64,000 bases of DNA from contig JBNKIW010000013.1 in NCBI GenBank assembly GCA_050290865.1, positions 25,202 through 89,201 on the forward strand. The letters are read 5' to 3'. The notes beneath the pieces were generated by a model that saw only the letters and a list, made by a program, of their open reading frames with translations, was not told the DNA's origin and searched no databases. This document shows positions 40,337 through 49,371 of the stretch, piece by piece; the stretch's first letter is position 1, and each line of letters begins with the position of its first letter. This DNA is from JARRLC01 sp050290865 (GTDB taxonomy: Bacteria > Pseudomonadota > Alphaproteobacteria > Rhizobiales > Rhodomicrobiaceae). Position numbers and translations under genes: made by a program.

Positions 40337-40699
40337 TAGGCCATGCTCACCGCGAACAGAAGCCGGGCGAAAAACGCCCATGGCAGGGGTCGTGCGTACC
40401 GCGCGGAACCCCGGTTTTCAAGCCCCGAAGCCCACGCCGACACGAACGGAGCGGCTCGAGGCCGCATAATCCCGTGCCCGCGCGGGAGCACTGCTGCCCC
40501 TGCATTAACATCCTTCCACTGCGGTCTCACGGTAAAATGGCAGATTTTCGACAGCCGCTTATCAAAGTTGCAATGCGATGCTGCTTGTGTACAGTGGCAG
40601 CGTACACCATTATTTTCTTTCACCAACATAGCTGCTAGGGATCATTCGGGACAGGCATCGGGGCGCGAAGCTCCCGTTTGCGGCAAGGTTTATGACTCA
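40337..40699. other. Divergent control region between lptF and pepA
   Basis: 363 bases, with an AT-richer part at about 40590-40640. It must carry both promoters. Although open in the pepA frame, its translation has no leucyl aminopeptidase similarity, so I treat it as non-coding. Confidence 0.55.
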
Positions 40700-42241
40700 A
40701 TGGCACACATGACGACCCTGACATTCGCACCTCTGAAAACCGCAAAACGCAACGTCTGCGTGGCACTGGCGGAAAAACAGACACAGAAAAAAGTGAGCTT
40801 GCCGCCTGCATTGAAAGCGCTCGACAAGCAGTCGGGTGGCGTAGTGACGCGCGCGGCCGACATCGCCAAATTCGACGGCGGCAAGAAGGCTTTCCTGGAT
40901 CTGGTTGCGCCCGCCGGGCTGGATCTGGATCGGCTGCTGGTTCTGGGTTTTGGAACCGCGGAAAACTACGATACGGAGGCCGACTGGCTGGCTCTCGGCG
41001 GCCGTATCCGGGGCCGTCTCGGTGCGGCGCGGGCGTCTTCCGCCGAGGTGCTTCTGGAGATCGGCGACGCCGACGGCATTTCGGGGCGCGCGGCGGCCTG
41101 TGTTGCGCTCGGCGCCATGCTGCGCGGTCATGAGTTCAAGAAATACAAGAAGAAAAAGAAGGAAGCCGAAGAGGATAACGGCGAAACCACCGAGTTGAAA
41201 TCCATCCGTTTTCTTTGCCGTCACCCGGAGGAGGCGAAAGCCCATTTCGAGGCGCTCAAGGCCGCCGGCAATGGCGTGATGCTGGCGCGCGACCTCGTCA
41301 ACGAGCCGGCAAACGTGCTCAGCCCCGAGGAATTCGCGGTTCGGGTGGAGGAACTGGCCGACCGCGGTCTCGATGTCGAGGTTCTGCACAAGGACAAGCT
41401 CGAATCCATCGGCATGAACGCGCTCTTGGGGGTAGGGCAGGGCAGCGCGCGGCCAACCGCCGTCGTCGTCATGCGCTGGAACGGCACGAAGAAGAAAGAC
41501 AGCTCCAGGCCCGTCGTTTTCGTCGGCAAGGGCGTGTGCTTCGACAGCGGCGGCATCTCCATCAAGCCTTCGGCCGGGATGGAGGAGATGAAGGGCGACA
41601 TGGGCGGCGCGGCCGCCGTCACAGGCGCGATGCTGGCGCTCGCCGAGCGCAAGGCGCCCGTGAACGCCATCGGCATTCTCGGTCTCGTCGAGAACATGCC
41701 GAGCAGCACGGCGCAGCGCCCCGGCGACATCGTGAAATCGCTCTCAGGGCAGACGATCGAGATCGTCAACACGGACGCCGAGGGGCGGCTCGTGCTCGCC
41801 GACATCATGTGGTACGCGCAGGAGCAGTTCGAGCCGAAGGCCATGGTCACGCTGGCGACGCTCACGGGCGCCATCATCGTCGCGCTGGGCAAGGAGCATG
41901 CCGGGCTGTTCAGCAATGACGACGATCTGGCGGAGCAGCTTACCGAGGTGGGGCTGGAAACGGGTGAGAAGGTCTGGCGCCTGCCGCTCGATGCGAAATA
42001 CGACAAGCAGCTGGATTCCAAATTCGCCGATATGAAGAATGCGGGCGCGCGCGACGCCGGATCGATCACGGCGGCGCAGTTCCTCCAGCGCTTTGTCAAG
42101 AAAGGCACCAACTGGGCGCATCTCGACATCGCGGGCACAGCGATGGGGTCGCCGGTGACGGACATCAGCCAGGGCTGGGCATCAGGCTATGGCGTGATGC
42201 TCCTGGACCGGCTGGTGACGAATTACTACGAGATCAAGTGA
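40700..42241 (+). CDS. pepA: Leucyl aminopeptidase (M17)
   Basis: Cytoplasmic dizinc aminopeptidase, 513 residues from ATG 40700, or 510 from ATG 40709. The M17 signature NTDAEGRLVLAD is intact, with metal-site motifs VFVGKGVCFDSGGISIKP and GDMGGAAAV; the C-terminal AGTAMGS is typical. A stretch rich in lysine and glutamate (KKYKKKKKEAEED) between the two domains is longer than usual. AAGG precedes the start. Its stop overlaps the end of a convergent small ORF by 8 bases. Confidence 0.95.
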   Translation: MAHMTTLTFAPLKTAKRNVCVALAEKQTQKKVSLPPALKALDKQSGGVVTRAADIAKFDGGKKAFLDLVAPAGLDLDRLLVLGFGTAENYDTEADWLALGGRIRGRLGAARASSAEVLLEIGDADGISGRAAACVALGAMLRGHEFKKYKKKKKEAEEDNGETTELKSIRFLCRHPEEAKAHFEALKAAGNGVMLARDLVNEPANVLSPEEFAVRVEELADRGLDVEVLHKDKLESIGMNALLGVGQGSARPTAVVVMRWNGTKKKDSSRPVVFVGKGVCFDSGGISIKPSAGMEEMKGDMGGAAAVTGAMLALAERKAPVNAIGILGLVENMPSSTAQRPGDIVKSLSGQTIEIVNTDAEGRLVLADIMWYAQEQFEPKAMVTLATLTGAIIVALGKEHAGLFSNDDDLAEQLTEVGLETGEKVWRLPLDAKYDKQLDSKFADMKNAGARDAGSITAAQFLQRFVKKGTNWAHLDIAGTAMGSPVTDISQGWASGYGVMLLDRLVTNYYEIK

Positions 42242-42575
42242 CGCGCGGCGGCGAGGTTTGGCCACCGTCCCGAGGATGCCCGTGACATGGTTGCGCGGTG
42301 CTTGAGCGCCGTGGGTGGTGTTTTATTCTCGGGGCTGCCGGAAGTCCGGGTTTGATCATGTTATGCGATCGCATGTTATGCGATCGTAAGACGGCTTCAA
42401 TGGCAGCTCTCTTGCTTGCGGGACAGGGATGTTTCCGAAAATTGGGATCAATCCGGTTAGGCGACTGGCGTTTAGTGAGGCCGTAGTCGGAAAGAATATG
42501 CGCAATCCAGCAAGTTTTTGGAACAAACCCGTGCTCATCCTTTACGGCCTGCTGGATCGTTTTATATGTTGCCAT
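42234..42575 (-). CDS. Small conserved protein of unknown function
   Basis: 113 codons. The first 65 residues (with HGFVPKTCWIAHILSDYG, RIDPNFRKHPCP and KRAAIEAVLRSH) match a small soluble protein family of about 70-80 residues found in many Proteobacteria, whose function I do not know. After them a 15-base tandem duplication repeats the residues RSHNM, and the frame runs on for about 35 unconserved residues to overlap pepA. The extension may come from loss of the normal stop. Confidence 0.65.
   Translation of the reverse strand: MATYKTIQQAVKDEHGFVPKTCWIAHILSDYGLTKRQSPNRIDPNFRKHPCPASKRAAIEAVLRSHNMRSHNMIKPGLPAAPRIKHHPRRSSTAQPCHGHPRDGGQTSPPRVT
42358..42387. repeat. 15-base tandem duplication inside the small conserved ORF
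   Basis: Two exact copies of CATGTTATGCGATCG lie head to tail. Being a multiple of three, the duplication keeps the frame and doubles the residues RSHNM. Confidence 0.85.
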
Positions 42576-43164
42576 CTTCCAAATTCCGCTGGTTTTGCAA
42601 GTATATTGGCACGCTTAACTGACGATAACGCGGCCTAGCAAGATAGTGATTTTCCAGATATTCCTTGTCACTCCAGCCAAGTCCAGCCTGCTGCTGTGCT
42701 CGTGGCGTTCAGCACCGCTTCGCGCCGCGTTCCGTGGCGGCCTACGGCCGGTGTTGACCGCCACTGCGCTTGTCAGCGCAATGCTTCCCGCGGGTTGGGA
42801 CGAAAGGAAGGGCTCCGCACGGGCACAAACAAAAGGATTGCTGCAAACGGATGGACTTCTATCCTCGGGGGCGCCGGATCGGACCGGATCGGATAAGGTG
42901 CTGGAAATCCAGCGCTTTTCGGTGCGCTGAATGACTCTAGTTTCCATAATATATCTTATGCGAATCCCGGTTAACTATAAGGTAACCGCGTTTGGCACCG
43001 CAGAATGTGCTCGTTTGCGTGCCAGACTCGGAGACGCAGACCATGCCGCTTCGGCGTGCAAACGGCGTGCCCTGGGTTGACGCGCCGCTCGCTGGCAGTT
43101 TATCTGCGCGCTAGGCAGCGCCAAGGGATGTGCCTCGGCCCGCCCGGCAATCTCACGAAACGGA
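42576..43164. other. Unassigned region between the small ORF and mazG
   Basis: 589 bases. Open frames on both strands (for example minus 42615-42947) do not resemble known proteins and have no clear ribosome-binding site. There are short inverted runs such as GGCGGCC...GGCCGG around 42736 and a GATCGGACCGGATCGGAT near 42885. It may be a decayed mobile sequence, but I cannot name it. Confidence 0.4.
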
Positions 43165-44079
43165 ATGGCTCTGATGACCTCCAAGCGCCCGCCCCTTCAG
43201 GCGACGCCCGCCGACGCCGCACAACTGGCCGAGAAGGCCGCCAGCGGCGAAGCCTGCGATATGTCCGACCTGCTCACCCTCATGGCCGTCCTGCGCACGC
43301 CCGGGATCGGCTGCCCGTGGGACGTTGAGCAGACCTTCGCGAGCATCGCGCCCTACACCATCGAGGAGGCCTATGAGGTTGCCGACGCCATCCAGCGCGG
43401 CGATTTCATCGAGTTGAAATACGAACTGGGCGACCTGCTGCTCCAGGCCGTCTTTCACGCCCAGATCGCCGCCGAAGAGGGCCGCTTCACCTTCGACGAC
43501 GTGGTGGACGGCATCACGCGCAAGATGGTCCGCCGCCATCCGCATGTGTTCGGCGACGAGGCGGAGCGCGGCAGCGGGATCGTGCCCGGACGCTGGGAAC
43601 GCATCAAGGCCGAGGAAGCCGCCGACAAGCGCGCCGAGGCGGGCGAGGCCGCCTATTCGGAGGGATTGCCGAGCCTGCTCAACGACGTGCCGCTCCACCT
43701 CCCCGGCCTGACACGTGCCGTGAAGCTTCAGAACCGCGCCGCCAAATCCGGCTTCGACTGGCCCGACATCATCCCCGTCTGGGACAAGCTGAAGGAGGAA
43801 ATCGCCGAGTTCGAAGCGGAAGTCGCCAGCGGCAACCGCGCGCATATGGTGGACGAGTTCGGTGACCTGCTGTTCGTCTTCGCCAACGTCGCCCGCCATC
43901 TCCAGATCGACCCCGAGGCGGCGTTGCGCGGTGCGAGCGCCAAATTCGAGCGCCGTTTCCGGCATATCGAGCGGCGTCTGGCGGAGCAGGGCCGCGCCCA
44001 TGCGGAGGTGACGCTGGCGGAAATGGACGAATTGTGGGACGAGGCCAAGGCGCTGGAGAAGACGGCAGCGGGGGAGTGA
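43165..44079 (+). CDS. mazG: Nucleoside triphosphate pyrophosphohydrolase MazG
   Basis: All-alpha NTP pyrophosphatase that cleans aberrant nucleotides and can lower (p)ppGpp. 304 residues with two MazG domains: the first starts GCPWDVEQTFASIAPYTIEEAYEVADAI (metal-binding glutamates), the second includes KEEIAEFEAEV and DEFGDLLFVFANVARHL. An ATG at 43174 is an equally possible start. A hairpin overlaps the stop codon. Confidence 0.94.
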   Translation: MALMTSKRPPLQATPADAAQLAEKAASGEACDMSDLLTLMAVLRTPGIGCPWDVEQTFASIAPYTIEEAYEVADAIQRGDFIELKYELGDLLLQAVFHAQIAAEEGRFTFDDVVDGITRKMVRRHPHVFGDEAERGSGIVPGRWERIKAEEAADKRAEAGEAAYSEGLPSLLNDVPLHLPGLTRAVKLQNRAAKSGFDWPDIIPVWDKLKEEIAEFEAEVASGNRAHMVDEFGDLLFVFANVARHLQIDPEAALRGASAKFERRFRHIERRLAEQGRAHAEVTLAEMDELWDEAKALEKTAAGE

Positions 44080-44087
44080 AGCTCCCC
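44071..44087. terminator. Hairpin at the convergent mazG/gmk ends
   Basis: GGGGAG/CTCCCC arms with a 5-base loop overlap the mazG stop in the 12-base gap between convergent genes; likely shared terminator, no long T-run. Confidence 0.45.
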
Positions 44088-44091
44088 TCCC

Positions 44092-44754
44092 CTACCCTGC
44101 CGTCTCGTCGCGCAACAGCTCAGCGGCAAAAGCCGCCAGCCCCGGACGGCGCTCGCGGCGCAGGCGCTCGGCCTTCAGGATATCCTGCAGAGCGGTCAGC
44201 GTGGCATCGAGGTCGTCGTTGACGAGGACGTAATCATATTCGTCCCAATGCGAGATTTCTTCCGTCGCGCCCGCCATGCGCCGCGCCACCACGGCCTCGC
44301 TGTCGGCGGCGCGCGTCCGCAGGCGCTCCTTCAGCACCGCGCGCGACGGCGGCAGGATGAAGATGCGCACGACATCCGCGGGTGCGCCACGGGACAGCGC
44401 GCGCGCGCCCTGCCAGTCGATGTCGAAGACGATGTCGCGCCCCCCGGCGAGCGCCGTCTCGACGCGGTCGCGCGGCGTGCCGTAGAGATTTCCGAACACC
44501 TCGGCCCATTCGAGGAAAGCGCCCGCTTCGCGGCGTGCCTCGAAGGTCGCCCGGTCGAGGAAAAAGTAGTGAACGCCGTCGATTTCACCGGGCCTGGGCG
44601 GGCGCGTCGTCGCCGACACGGAGAGCCTCAGCCCGCTGTCCGCCTCAAGGAGCCGGGACGCAAGCGTCGTTTTCCCCGCGCCCGAGGGCGAGGACAGGAT
44701 CAACATGACGCCACGGCGCACACCCGCGGCGTCCTTCGCCGACATGCTACTCAA
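44092..44754 (-). CDS. gmk: Guanylate kinase
   Basis: Phosphorylates GMP to GDP. 220 residues with P-loop SSPSGAGKTT, the GMP-binding SATTRPPRPGEIDGVHY and FDIDWQGAR. From the ATG at 44754 it overlaps the end of yicC by 8 bases; an ATG at 44742 (MSAKDA) is also possible. The yicC-gmk order is conserved in many Proteobacteria. Confidence 0.96.
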   Translation of the reverse strand: MSSMSAKDAAGVRRGVMLILSSPSGAGKTTLASRLLEADSGLRLSVSATTRPPRPGEIDGVHYFFLDRATFEARREAGAFLEWAEVFGNLYGTPRDRVETALAGGRDIVFDIDWQGARALSRGAPADVVRIFILPPSRAVLKERLRTRAADSEAVVARRMAGATEEISHWDEYDYVLVNDDLDATLTALQDILKAERLRRERRPGLAAFAAELLRDETAG

Positions 44755-45634
44755 TATTCGCCACCTGTTCGCGGAATTGGTCGATGGCGCTCTTCAGCCT
44801 GAGGCCGATGCGCGTGATTTCGGCCGCATTGGATTTGGAGCACAAGGTGTTCGCCTCGCGCTGAAACTCCTGCGCCAGAAACTCGAATTTGCGGCCCACG
44901 GGCCCGTCCTCGCGCATCAGTTCGTGCGCGGCGGCCACATGCGCGCGCAGCCGCTTCAATTCTTCCTCGATATCCGCCTTGGTCGCCATCAGCATGGCTT
45001 CCTGGTGGAGGCGCGTCTCGTCCAGCCCCGGCTCGCCCGTGATGCGCTGCAACTGTTGGCGCAGGCGTTCGGCGATCATCTCCGGTGTGCGCGACGGAGC
45101 GTTTTCCGCCTCCTCGACCAATGCGGCAATCTCGGCAAGTTTCGTGGACAGGACATCGGCGAGGCGCGCACCCTCGGCTGCTCTCGCCGCAACGACACCG
45201 TCCAGGGCCGTGAGAAAGGTCTTCAGGAGCGCCTCGCTCAGCGGCGTCGTTTCCTGGCCCGCGGGGGCCGGCTCCTGGACTTCGATGACGCCCTTCATCC
45301 CGAAAAGCGCCTCCAGCGGCACCGAGTCCACGCTGCCGGTGATCTCCCGCGCCCGTTCGGCAAGGCTGGCGAGCCGCAGCAGCGCGGCTTCGTTCAGGCG
45401 CATGTCGGCGCTCACGGCGGGCGCCCTGAGATTGAGCGAGACGGCGCAGCTTCCGCGCGCGATCACCTTGCCAAGGGCGTCGCGCACGCGCAGCTCGAAC
45501 GCCTCATATCCCTGCGGCAGACGCAGCCGGACGTCCAGACCGCGATTGTTGACGCTCCGGACCTCCCACTGCCAGACGGCATCGCCGTCCTGGCCTCCCG
45601 ACCGGCCGAACCCCGTCATGCTTCTCAACGCCAT
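44747..45634 (-). CDS. yicC: YicC/YloC family endoribonuclease
   Basis: 295 residues with the N-terminal MALRSMTGFGRSGG, VRSVNNRGLDVRLRLP and the C-terminal DUF1732 part ending in the conserved NTLCSKSNAAEITRIGLRLK. Family members are metal-dependent endoribonucleases that influence small RNA turnover. Directly upstream of gmk with an overlap, so co-translated. Confidence 0.94.
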   Translation of the reverse strand: MALRSMTGFGRSGGQDGDAVWQWEVRSVNNRGLDVRLRLPQGYEAFELRVRDALGKVIARGSCAVSLNLRAPAVSADMRLNEAALLRLASLAERAREITGSVDSVPLEALFGMKGVIEVQEPAPAGQETTPLSEALLKTFLTALDGVVAARAAEGARLADVLSTKLAEIAALVEEAENAPSRTPEMIAERLRQQLQRITGEPGLDETRLHQEAMLMATKADIEEELKRLRAHVAAAHELMREDGPVGRKFEFLAQEFQREANTLCSKSNAAEITRIGLRLKSAIDQFREQVANIE

Positions 45635-45789
45635 AGCCGTCAGCTTCCTTAAGCGGAAGTGCCTCCGCGCCGCACACCCGGCAGGATTGCCGAGGATCGC
45701 TTTATCCGTCCCGATTGCGTCGAGACGGCGTGTGCACCTTCCTGCTTAAACCACCAACCGGCGGTCTCAGGCAAGCCTCACGCACGCGA

Positions 45790-46158
45790 TCAGAAACAGC
45801 GGATTTCGCCCTCGGCCTGGGCGCGGCGCATTTCGGCAACCTTCTCGGTCATACCCGGCGTACGAAATATGCCCGATTTTTCCCCACCGACCTGCACGAT
45901 GCTCATGACCGTTTCCGCCTCGACATATTTCTCGTAGGGCAGAATCGAGGCGATCACGTCGATGGAACAGGAGCAGCGCCGCAGCGCATCGCGCGTGCCG
46001 CCATTGGCCTGCATGCAGGCATAGACGTAGTCGGCGCGCGCCTCGGTTGGGTAGTCGTTGCCCTCGCAGGTCTGGGCCGCCAGTGTCCCGGTTCCTGCCA
46101 GTGCGAGCACGGCGGCGGCAGCGGCGTGACGCAGCCTTCTAATTGGTGCTCTTGTCAT
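45790..46158 (-). CDS. Secreted cysteine-containing protein of unknown function
   Basis: 122 residues with a signal peptide (to TLAAQ) and a mature part with at least four Cys in the pattern CEGNDYP, YACMQANGG, RRCSCSIDVIAS and a final RCF. The spaced cysteines suggest disulfides or, less likely, a metal site; there is no CXXCH. It overlaps the upstream secreted-protein gene by 20 bases. Similar proteins may accompany methanol oxidation genes in methylotrophs, but I cannot name a family. Placement downstream of the pqq-linked two-component genes suggests a role in periplasmic methanol oxidation (inference). Confidence 0.75.
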   Translation of the reverse strand: MTRAPIRRLRHAAAAAVLALAGTGTLAAQTCEGNDYPTEARADYVYACMQANGGTRDALRRCSCSIDVIASILPYEKYVEAETVMSIVQVGGEKSGIFRTPGMTEKVAEMRRAQAEGEIRCF

Positions 46159-46846
46159 GCCCGATCCCCTTGAGCGTGAGATGGATGTCGATGGCCGGTC
46201 CAGACTTCCCTTCGCGCGGATCGTCGACCGTCGAGCGGATGTCGTAAATGCCGCCCGGCACCGCTTCGGAGGCGATGAATTCGTAGGCCTTGGTCCGGAA
46301 GAGCTGCAACCGTTCCGAATGCGGCACGTTAAGGAAAGGCTGGATCCTGACCTTCATGGCCTTCACCGTCTTGCCCTTCCAGGTGATTTCCACCGGCTCG
46401 ACCTTGGCGGCATTGCGAAACGCGGCACGAATGACGTTACGGAAATAAACGGGCTGGCCGCCGACATGGCGCATCATCTGCGACACCTCATATTCAAGAA
46501 ACATCATGATGACGGGATTGCCCGACACGTTCGGCAACGGTCCAAGCTCGCGCAGGCGCTTGCCGGTGAACAGGGAGAGCTTCGCGTCCCTGGTGCCGTC
46601 GCCCGCGGCGGCGGCCACGACATTGACCGACGCGGCGTCTTCGAATGACGGCCCGTAGAGCGAGGCATCGGCCGACTTCTGCGAATAGTGGTAGGTCAGG
46701 CGGCTCGGCACGGCGAGCGGCTTGAGATAGGCTGTATCGAACAGAAGCGTTTGTGCCGTCGGCTCCGTGCCGGTGGCCGCCCGCAGCCTGCTGCCCGGCA
46801 GCGCGATGGCGGCAACCACCGCCACAACCGTCAAGATTCGTAACAT
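46139..46846 (-). CDS. Secreted protein of unknown function
   Basis: 235 residues with a signal peptide (MLRILTVVAVVAAIALPGS) and a GGGAGGA-like ribosome-binding site. The mature part looks beta-rich (LTYHYSQKS, VNVVAAAAGDGTRDAKLSLF, IRSTVDDPREG, AIDIHLTLKG) and loosely recalls DUF3108-type periplasmic proteins. It starts 48 bases after the response regulator stop, so it may belong to the pqq-kinase-regulator transcription unit. No catalytic motif recognised. Confidence 0.75.
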   Translation of the reverse strand: MLRILTVVAVVAAIALPGSRLRAATGTEPTAQTLLFDTAYLKPLAVPSRLTYHYSQKSADASLYGPSFEDAASVNVVAAAAGDGTRDAKLSLFTGKRLRELGPLPNVSGNPVIMMFLEYEVSQMMRHVGGQPVYFRNVIRAAFRNAAKVEPVEITWKGKTVKAMKVRIQPFLNVPHSERLQLFRTKAYEFIASEAVPGGIYDIRSTVDDPREGKSGPAIDIHLTLKGIGHDKSTN

Positions 46847-46894
46847 CGAGATAGCATCCTCCCTTGATTCACGGCGGTTTTCCCCCGCGTCCTC

Positions 46895-47611
46895 TTATGC
46901 CCGGAATATGAAGCCCAGGCCGCGCACGGTGCGGATCACACTCTTGCCGCTGGTGCCGAACGCGCCGAGCTTGCGCCGCAGATAGCCCACATAGACATCC
47001 ACAACATTGATCGATGCACCGCCCTGGGCTTCCCAAAGCTCATGGAATATCTCATTGCGCGACAAAGGCTGCCCCGCATGGTGCATCAGGAGCGCCAGCA
47101 ACTCGGCTTCGCGCTCCGTCAGTTCGATGGTCTGGCCGTCCCTGGCGACCGTCCGCAGCTTGGGATCGAGCGTGAAATCCCCGGCGGTGAATTTTGCCGG
47201 CGTGATGGCGGACGCCTGCAGCGCCGCCGTGGCCGCCTGCGCCTGGCGCCGCTCCTGCGAGCGCACGCGCGCCAGCAGTTCCTCGAAAGCGAATGGCTTG
47301 ACGACATAGTCGTCGGCGCCCGCGGACAGGCCGCGCACACGGTCGGCGATGGAATCGCAGGCGCTGAGCATGATGATCGGCGCCTCGCGGCCCTCGACGC
47401 GGAGCTGGCGGCAGACATCGACTCCGGACAGATCGGGCAGGATGACATCGAGGATGATCGCGCGGTAGGCATTGCGCTTGCCGCAATCGAGCGCCTCGGG
47501 GCCGGTCCGGGCGAAATCGACGCCGTAGCCTTCGAGCTCGAAGCCACGGCCGAGCAGCGAGGAGATATCCTCGTCATCTTCGGCAATCAGGATGGTTGCG
47601 GCGTCTGCCAT
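46895..47611 (-). CDS. OmpR-family response regulator
   Basis: 238 residues: a receiver domain with the acidic pair EDDED, phospho-acceptor Asp55 in IILDVILPDLSG, Thr/Ser in MLSACDS and Lys in VVKPFAFEELLAR, then a winged-helix DNA-binding domain with ELTEREAELLALLM and VDVYVGYLRRKL. It follows its kinase by 38 bases. By position after pqqABCDE it resembles regulators of methanol oxidation (MxbDM type), though sequence alone does not prove this. Confidence 0.93.
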   Translation of the reverse strand: MADAATILIAEDDEDISSLLGRGFELEGYGVDFARTGPEALDCGKRNAYRAIILDVILPDLSGVDVCRQLRVEGREAPIIMLSACDSIADRVRGLSAGADDYVVKPFAFEELLARVRSQERRQAQAATAALQASAITPAKFTAGDFTLDPKLRTVARDGQTIELTEREAELLALLMHHAGQPLSRNEIFHELWEAQGGASINVVDVYVGYLRRKLGAFGTSGKSVIRTVRGLGFIFRA

Positions 47612-47649
47612 GCGTCTTCTTCAACCTGTTTCAAGCTTGCCCTGCCCTC

Positions 47650-49278
47650 TCATCGTGCTTCTGCACCGGCCAGAGCCCCCTCTGCGAGCGCCAGCCGCAG
47701 AATCATCGTCGTACCCGGCGGGCCGCCGTCGGCCGAGGCCAGCCTGCCCGGACTTTCCATATCTATCCTGCCCTTGTGCTCATCCACGATCCATTTGGCA
47801 AGGGCCAGCCCCACGCCATGCCCGGCGCCCGCGCGCTGAGGCGCTTTGCCCTGATAGAAGCGGTCGAAAACCAGCTCCTGTTCCGCTTGTGGAATGCCCC
47901 GCCCCTGGTCGCTGATCTCCAGGACCGCATAATCGCCGTCCATTGCCGCCTTCACGCGGACGAAGCCCGGCGGCGCGGTGAATTTCACCGAATTGACGAT
48001 GAGCCCGCTGCAGACCTGCCGCAGCCAGTCTTTATCCCCGCGCACATAGAGATTGCCCGGCCCGGCCTCGAGCTTCACCTCGATGCCGCTGTGACGCGCG
48101 AAGCCGAGCACGTCGTCCACGGCGTCGCTCAGGATCTCGCCCGCTTCCGCACGCGCCAGTTTCATTTCGATACGCCCGCTCTCCGAGCGCGCCACGCGCA
48201 GCAGGTCCTCGACGCGCCGGTTCAGCCGCCTCGCGCGCGCCTGGATGGTCTCCATTGCCGTAGTGCAGGGTGCCGGAATGGCGTCGCGGCGGCGCAGGAG
48301 CAGTTCGGCCTCGCCGAGAATGACCGTGAGCGGTGTCCTCAGTTCGTGGCTGACGTCGGTGAAGAAGCGGCGGCGATTGCCGTCGATCTCTTCGAGCCGC
48401 TGGTTGACCAGCTGCAACTCGGCGGTGCGCGCGTTCACCGTCGCTTCCAGATCGCGTTTTGCCGCCACGAGCGCCCCTTCGCGCGTAGCCAGGTTTCCGG
48501 CCATGCGGTTGAAGGAGATCATCAGGGCCGTCAGTTCATCCTTTCCCTGCACGCTCAGGCGCGTGTCGAGGTGTCCCGAGGCGATAGCTTCGGCGCCTGC
48601 CACGGTCCGCCGCAGGCGGCCGAGCATGGAACGCACCGGCCCGAAATAGAGGAACGCGGCGAGCGCCAGCGCGGCCAGCGTGAACACCGAGGCCGTGGTC
48701 ACCAGACTGCTCTTCAGGACCGCCATTTCGCGCCGGGCCGTCCGCGCTTCGGTCCGCTCGGATTCCACGGCCTGCGACAGGAGCGGCGCAAAGCCGAGGC
48801 CGAAGACGTCGAGCCGCTGGCGCGCCAGCCCCTGCCGTTCCTCGGGCGGCGCCGCGTGATCGAGAAGGGCGTTGATCTCCTTGTCCAGATTCTGGAACAT
48901 CCCCCGCATGCGCGCCACGCCGAGCCCTTCGCGCGCTTCGGCGTTCTTCGCTTCCTCGCCTTCGACGATGGCCGCCTGCTTCTCGATCGAGGCGTCGATC
49001 AGGTTGAACACCGAGTTCACCTCGCTGACCGCAGAGGCCAGTGCCGGGCGGCCGGTTCGCGGCACGCGCACGGCTTCCAGCGCCACCAGCCCGTAGTCGC
49101 TGGCGCGTGCCGAGAGCAGCATCAGCATTTCGAGCTGGCCTTGCGAGAGATGGGCGCGGTCGATCAAATGGTCGGCGCGCCGGATGCCGTAAATGAGCGC
49201 AACACAGCTCCCCGCGGCGACGAGCGCGCCGCCGATCAGAACGACCATGATTTTGAACCGCAGGGAGTGTAGGAGCAC
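47650..49278 (-). CDS. Sensor histidine kinase linked to the pqq operon
   Basis: 542 residues. Two membrane helices (about 10-32 and 188-210) flank a helical periplasmic sensor domain rich in Arg/Glu; HAMP (about 211-265), coiled coil, HisKA with His311 in VSHELRTPLTVI, and HATPase with NSVKFTAPPGF, DQGRGIPQ and GHGVGLALAKWIVDEH. It lies 93 bases after pqqE on the same strand and directly before its response regulator. Stimulus unknown; methanol, lanthanide or redox state of PQQ enzymes would fit the context. Confidence 0.93.
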   Translation of the reverse strand: MLLHSLRFKIMVVLIGGALVAAGSCVALIYGIRRADHLIDRAHLSQGQLEMLMLLSARASDYGLVALEAVRVPRTGRPALASAVSEVNSVFNLIDASIEKQAAIVEGEEAKNAEAREGLGVARMRGMFQNLDKEINALLDHAAPPEERQGLARQRLDVFGLGFAPLLSQAVESERTEARTARREMAVLKSSLVTTASVFTLAALALAAFLYFGPVRSMLGRLRRTVAGAEAIASGHLDTRLSVQGKDELTALMISFNRMAGNLATREGALVAAKRDLEATVNARTAELQLVNQRLEEIDGNRRRFFTDVSHELRTPLTVILGEAELLLRRRDAIPAPCTTAMETIQARARRLNRRVEDLLRVARSESGRIEMKLARAEAGEILSDAVDDVLGFARHSGIEVKLEAGPGNLYVRGDKDWLRQVCSGLIVNSVKFTAPPGFVRVKAAMDGDYAVLEISDQGRGIPQAEQELVFDRFYQGKAPQRAGAGHGVGLALAKWIVDEHKGRIDMESPGRLASADGGPPGTTMILRLALAEGALAGAEAR

Positions 49279-49371
49279 TCCACATCCTCCCCTGAACCGG
49301 GCCTTTTCATAATTTGTAGACCAGCCCGGCGCTGTGCAACATCCCTCCGCCGCCAGCGCTTGCCCGGATGG

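Noticed and set aside
40343..40699. N-terminal extension of pepA
   Set aside because: Although open, it shows no M17 similarity and covers the control region shared with lptF.
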